Of a DNA stretch of 64,000 bases, positions 53,101 to 59,100 are shown piece by piece (within the stretch, counting starts at the first letter, position 1; the number at the start of each line of letters is the position of its first letter). A program made the position numbers and the translations under genes. The DNA is taken from the NCBI RefSeq assembly GCF_030272615.1, contig NC_081414.1, positions 239,789,233 to 239,853,232 of the forward strand, written 5' to 3'. The notes under the pieces were generated by a model. That model had not been told where the DNA came from and did no database searches. It worked only from the letters and a program-made list of their open reading frames with translations. Source of the stretch: Cryptomeria japonica (Eukaryota; Streptophyta; Pinopsida; Cupressales; Cupressaceae).

Positions 53101-56100
53101 CTTTCAAGGGGCTTTAATCTTTATGTAATATCATATTTTTCTAATAAAATGGTAAATGGCCCCTGACCCTCACTTTACCTATCCAAAAAAAACAATCACA
53201 CCCCTCGGGTATCATCCAAACCATTAACAGCCTTTTATTAGTCCAATTAAACAATAAGATAGTCAAGGAGGCAACATCACACCAATACTGGAGGAGGCAA
53301 CAAATACTCTTCCATTACAATCCATTTTCCAGCAATCCTTCAATACTCTTTGTAATAAATGAAGTAAGATTCTCCTGGACATATTTTGGAATCTTTGACA
53401 TCTTTAAGAGGAAGGCAATGTTCTAGAAGATAGCAGAGTTGGTTCTGCAGGCAATGTGAAGTATGTTTGTGTTTCAACTTTCAAAGAGCCATTAATTGCT
53501 CAACCATAAAGAATAAGAATACATCATATAATATATCTATTTTGAGTGAAAATAGATAACCTGCAAATCAGTGAGACAGACATCTAATCCCGACATCTCT
53601 ACTGCAAAACACATTTCAAAAAGTTCAGCAATGTAACAAGATAATCAGCAAATCCATGTGATACTAAACATCTACTGCAAGAAATTGTAAGGCAGTTGCA
53701 GATTCAACATTCTTGAGTTTTAATGATGATTAACACACTTTAATATGTATCAAACTACTATGCATGTATTGAAAGATAAATAATTTTATTGTGATGCTTT
53801 TGGAAGAAAAATTGAAATATCAGAGCTTGCTGGCATGGATGTTAAATTCAAAAAATACTGATTGTTTGTCAACATGTAATGACACCAACAACATGGTTGA
53901 TATTTTAGTTTTAATTTGATGAGTGCTTAAATTGCCTGTTGCTATGGTCAATAGCATATGTACATATACTGTATAATACAAAATGTGTAATAGGCATTGG
54001 TGCAAGATCAGAAAGTGTGCGCACAGGAATGTGCCTTCATGAATCTTTGTTATCAAATTCATAAAATATATGGCTTGGTATTTTTGATTGAGCATGTGGC
54101 CATTGTGATTACTATTTGGTATTGCTGCTTTGTGATTGATAATTTGGTTGTATATGCATATGAAGGTGAAACAATAAGTATAAGACATTATATTTTTAGA
54201 TTGAAAAATTGGAGTGGACAGCCATAAGAGAAGTGTAATCTAGCTGGTGTTTAAATGGGATCACTCTTAAAACTTGTTATGCATCATGATAGGTGTTGAT
54301 GTGTATATGGTTATTAGCAATTACTGTTGCCTATTGCCATGGCGAGAAAAAGCAAGTAGGAAAAAACAATCCATGGTTCAAAGTCACAAGTTGAATGGCT
54401 GCTAGCAGTAACCCTTGACAATTATCTGCAGCAAATTTATTGCAAGCAAGTCAAGAAATGGCCTGACCATGTCTTTGGCATACTAAGATGGTAAGTGATG
54501 GTAACCCAAGAGGAAGGGCTAGGAGGTAGTACAAAAGCCTTCTAAAGTTATACCTAATGTTGTATGGAGTAATGGTAAGTCAGGAGTGAAGTATCACTGT
54601 GGTACAATATGAGCATATGGCACTAATTAATGCAGGAGGGTTTCGGTAGGAGATTTGGGTAGCTATATATTTTGTCCCTAATGATCCTTCTATCCGTAGG
54701 CAATGATAGATGATACTCTCGCATTTCTTTTTGCTTGAATAGTTACACTTGTACTAATTCCAATGACTTTTTCCCATTTGTCCTCATGTTATTGATTAAT
54801 AAGTGAGATTTCTTTGAATAGAATTTAATTCCTATGAATTATTTTAAGAACATTATTTCTGATTCAAAACTTAATTAAAATTAAATCAACCATAGGGAAA
54901 ACAATCATGCTTTCTTGTATCACACTCATCTGATCAACGTTCCAAAAATAAAATATTACGCATGCTATCTTGCAGTGGATGCATGCCAACCAATTATCCA
55001 AATAAAATTTTCTTCTGTGTTCAATCTTATACTTTCCCAATTTGCCTTTGAAAACTCACATGTACAAAATTTCCTATGAAGTAAGATTCTCTTCAGGCAT
55101 CACCAGCCAACCAAGTTGAGAGATGGTCACATTCAAGGTTGTAGTTTTAGCAGCAAAAAGAGATACAGCTTCTACCAGTTCAAAACCAGCAATTCCAGAA
55201 ACTGAAGATTATGGATGCATATGCTTGCCTATTCTTTATTCATAATTTATAACCTTCAGAAAATTTATAGACGCATCAAGGAATTTTTTAGAACATGGAT
55301 AAATGAGGCCCCTTTGAATAGAATCTAATACCTAATAATCATAGATTTAAAACTTACGAGCAGCAACTGCAGCCAACTCACTCACTTACTTGCAGGCGAG
55401 TTCCAGGCTGCAACACAGAGCAAGTAGTCACAAGTACTCTGGGAGTCCACGCTGAAACTCACCCAACACAAGTTTTGCCAAGTTTTGCTGATTTAATGAA
55501 TTTGTATTAATTTAATTATATGATTTATACCAAGTGACAAAGTCTGCATCAAAATTGGGTCTGCCAAGCATAGTTCCAGGACTCGCCAGTGTTGAGACAT
55601 GGACCAGCTAGGACTCGGACCTAGGACCTTCCATACGCTGCTGGAGTGCTCTACCACTGAGCTACTGGCCCCTCTTGGACCAGTCCATCATTGGTCCCGG
55701 TGTGGCTTATTTCCAACACCAACACCCCCCCTTAAGCCACACCTCTCGTGTGCTTGGGGCTCCTAGCCTGGACCTGGCTCTAATACCATGTTGAGACATG
55801 GACCAGCTAGGACTCAAACCTAGGACCTTCCATACGCTGCTGGAGTGCTCTACCACTGATTTACTGGCCCCTCTTGGACCAGTCCATCGTTGGTCCAGGT
55901 GTGGCTTATTTCCAACACCAACAACCAGGACTCTCCGAGTCCTGGCGAGTCTTAAGCCGAGTGACCCTACCCAAGTCTCAAGGGTTCGAGACTTTCCACG
56001 AACTCACTCTAGGTGAGACTCACAAGAAGCTGGTTTTTTGCCGAGTCCTGCCAAGTCTTGCCAATTTTTCGCCAAGTCCCAAGTCGGGTCAGCCTTGCCG

Positions 56101-59100
56101 AGTCCGAGTCTCGTTTCTTTGCTGCCAAGTTCTTCTGAGTTACAAATTTTAAGACTTTGCTAAGAATTATTTAAGAAATTGAGAATGTTCACACTCGATT
56201 TAAAACGCATTAAATTAAATCAACCAAAATCATGTTCTTGTAGCACATTTATTGCAATCAACGGTCCTAAAATTGACTATTTTACAGTTTTTCTTGTAGT
56301 GTGTCCATGCCAAAAAGTGTCCAAATCAAAATTTCTCCTACAAGCAACCTCATATCTTGGCTGTTTTATTTCAAGAAATTTACATTAATAAAAGATATTC
56401 TTATAAACTACTATCTTTTTTCATGTGTCATCAGCTAAGATGGTTTTGAGATGGTCACAATCATGATTGTATTTTCTGCATCGAAGATACGCCTATGTCA
56501 ACAAATGATCCCAATCAAAAATTTCTCCTATAAACAACCTTGTACCTTGGCTGTTTTCTTTCAAGAAATTTACATGAATTAAAAATTTCTTATAGTGTAA
56601 GATTGTTTTTCACGTGTCTTAAGCTAAGTTGGTTTTGAGATTGTCATAGTCATGTTATAATTTCAGCATCAAAGGGATGCAGCTTCTGCCAGTTGCACAC
56701 CATAAATTAAAGAAACTGTAGACAATAGATGCATATGCTTGATCTTAATTTATTCATGATCTATAAGATTAAAAGGATTAAATTCTTTATTTCAGATACT
56801 GATCAGTAAGGTCGAAAAGGAGATTTGCATGCTAGCATTAAATTGCATGAAATTTTCCAAGGAAGCTTTTGGTAACAGACATAGTCAGAAAACCACCATT
56901 AATGAAGTAATCATTAACAATGCTAAGCATAAGACTGTCTTGGTTGGTCTCTGCATAATGAAGAAAAAGTTAAACTTTGATGGGACCACAATAGGTTATC
57001 TGGATCAGACAGGTGGAGCAGTGCTCATTTATTTCTCTACTGGTCTTTTTATAAGAGGAGGTACTTTCTATTTGGGAAATAAGTCAAATAATGAAGCAGA
57101 AGCTCTGGCCATTCTTGAAGATCTCGAGATGACAACTTCTTTGGCCTGTGAGAAATTGGAGGTGGAAGGGGATTCCTTGCTGGTCTCACAGAATGAAAAA
57201 AAATCTCTAGTTGACTGTCAATTGAGAAATATAACGGAGGATTCTAGTCTGATTTGTCAGTCATTTGATGGGATCTCTTTCAGGCATTATTATAGAGGAA
57301 GGAACGAGATTGCCAACACCAGTATTGAGTAATTCCTGTTCTCAGCGAAGATCAGTGATATTCCAGATGAGTGGAATATTTCACACTTTCTTAATGAAAA
57401 TACTTCCCTCGTGAATTAATCATGACGCAATCTTTCACATCACCTTCATAGAAGTGTTTTTGGCAGGAAGTGCCTATTATTAAGTTGGTTTAATTTGGGA
57501 GGATGCTACCAATCCCTCACTTGGAAGCTGCACATATGTCATTTACTAAGGCATTCAGTGCTCTCTCTTGATGATTCATGTGGCCACGTGATTTAATCCA
57601 CTCTCATGCTGCCTTTTTGCAAGGCTTTTCTGAGTTGTATGTGCATTCTCTTGTTTCATTGTTGTGTCTGCAGGTTTTACAGGTTTGATGGACTCTAAGC
57701 ACTGTGACCAGTTTCAAGGAGACTCCTCCCAGGATTCCCCTTATGGCAGGGTAATTTCAGACCATTACTTCCATAAGGCATTCTGTACTCTATAAGGTAA
57801 TTCTCAACTTAATAATAATTGTTCTGTGGGGAGGAGGGTATCAGTAATGTAAGCAAGCTTTGCACTCATGCCTCCATTGTAGTACACTCAAAGCCGAGCT
57901 TAGTGCATGCCTGCCAGATAAAGCCTAGAAATGGATCCTCAGCCAAATTATCACCAGTGAGGTGATTGTATTTCTAGGCATGAATTCAGATTTGCCCCTG
58001 TTCTTCTGCAACAGGTAGAAGAAATTGAAGAGCTCAGTCATGTTATCCACTCAACAGGTAGAAAAAATTGAAGAGCTCAGTCATGTTATCCACTCCTTTT
58101 CTACGAAGCATGCAGACTTAGCAATGTATCGCCACGATCGGCTTTGTATGTTGACTATTTCCATATTATTCTCAGAAATGGAGGTTTCGAAATCTCTAGT
58201 GCTTTAACCCTTCACCAATTTCCATTAGTGAGTTTCAAGAACCAAAAACCACTCTTTCCTCAAACCGTGTGTCAAAGTAAACAGCTTCTGTTCTTCTGCA
58301 ACAGGTGGAAGAAATGGAAGAGCTCGGTCATGTTATCTGCTTCTTTTCTATGAAGTATGCAATCTTAGCAATGCATGCCACTTTCTGGCTTTGTGTATTG
58401 ACCATTTCCATTTTATTCTCAGAGCACAAGGTTTGGAAATCTCTAGTGCTTTAACCCTTCAGTCAATTTCCATTAGCAGGGTTACAAGAGCTAAACACGA
58501 CTCTTTCCTCAAATAGAGTGTCAAAGTGGATTCCAGGGAAGTTTCTGAGCCTAGATCCTCAAAACAATAAACTGTTTTAGTCAGTAGTATCTTAAATTTT
58601 CAGGCTTTGTCAGCATTTGCTGGTGATAATTTGGTAGCATAGCTATGTTGTTGTGGCCTTTTTCATATAGGCATGTATTTTGCCATTTTAACTTTTTCTG
58701 GTTCAAACGGATCATACTGTAAATTTTATACTCTTATGGCACAGATCCCCTATAGAATACTCCCTTTACTTATCAAAAGAAAAGACAGAGTAAGAAAAAC
58801 TATGAACTGGAAACATGGTACTTGCCATCAACAGTTTCCTCGAAACATCGACCATGGTCATGATGGGCTGTAAATACATGAACCTCGTGTCCATGTGATG
58901 CAAGTTCAACAGCTGCATCAACAATTAATCTCTCTGCTCCTCCTGATGACAAGACAAGAATAAAACAGATCATAATCATGCACTAAACATGTAAGCAGCA
59001 TAGTTTTGCATCTGCAAGAAAAGAACTTAATAATAATAAGAAAATTACTGACATCAGTCTTAGAAATACATGAACTTCTTGTTTATTGATGTACAAAACC

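Larger units (their letters stand above)
55590..55923 (-). mobile_element. 334-bp TRIM-like LTR element with tRNA-like LTRs, copy 2
   Basis: Reading on the minus strand: 5' LTR 55923-55789, internal 55788-55725, 3' LTR 55724-55590, again 135+64+135 bp. The primer site TGGTATTAGAGCC is one transition from the initiator-Met consensus. The polypurine tract is AAGGGGGGG. The LTRs differ at 6 of 135 positions. Flanks are GCCAG (55585-55589) and ACCAG (55924-55928), a 4/5 target duplication. It lies sense-oriented in ALG2 intron 2. Identical unit lengths in two unlinked insertions show a defined element rather than a chance repeat. Confidence 0.93.
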
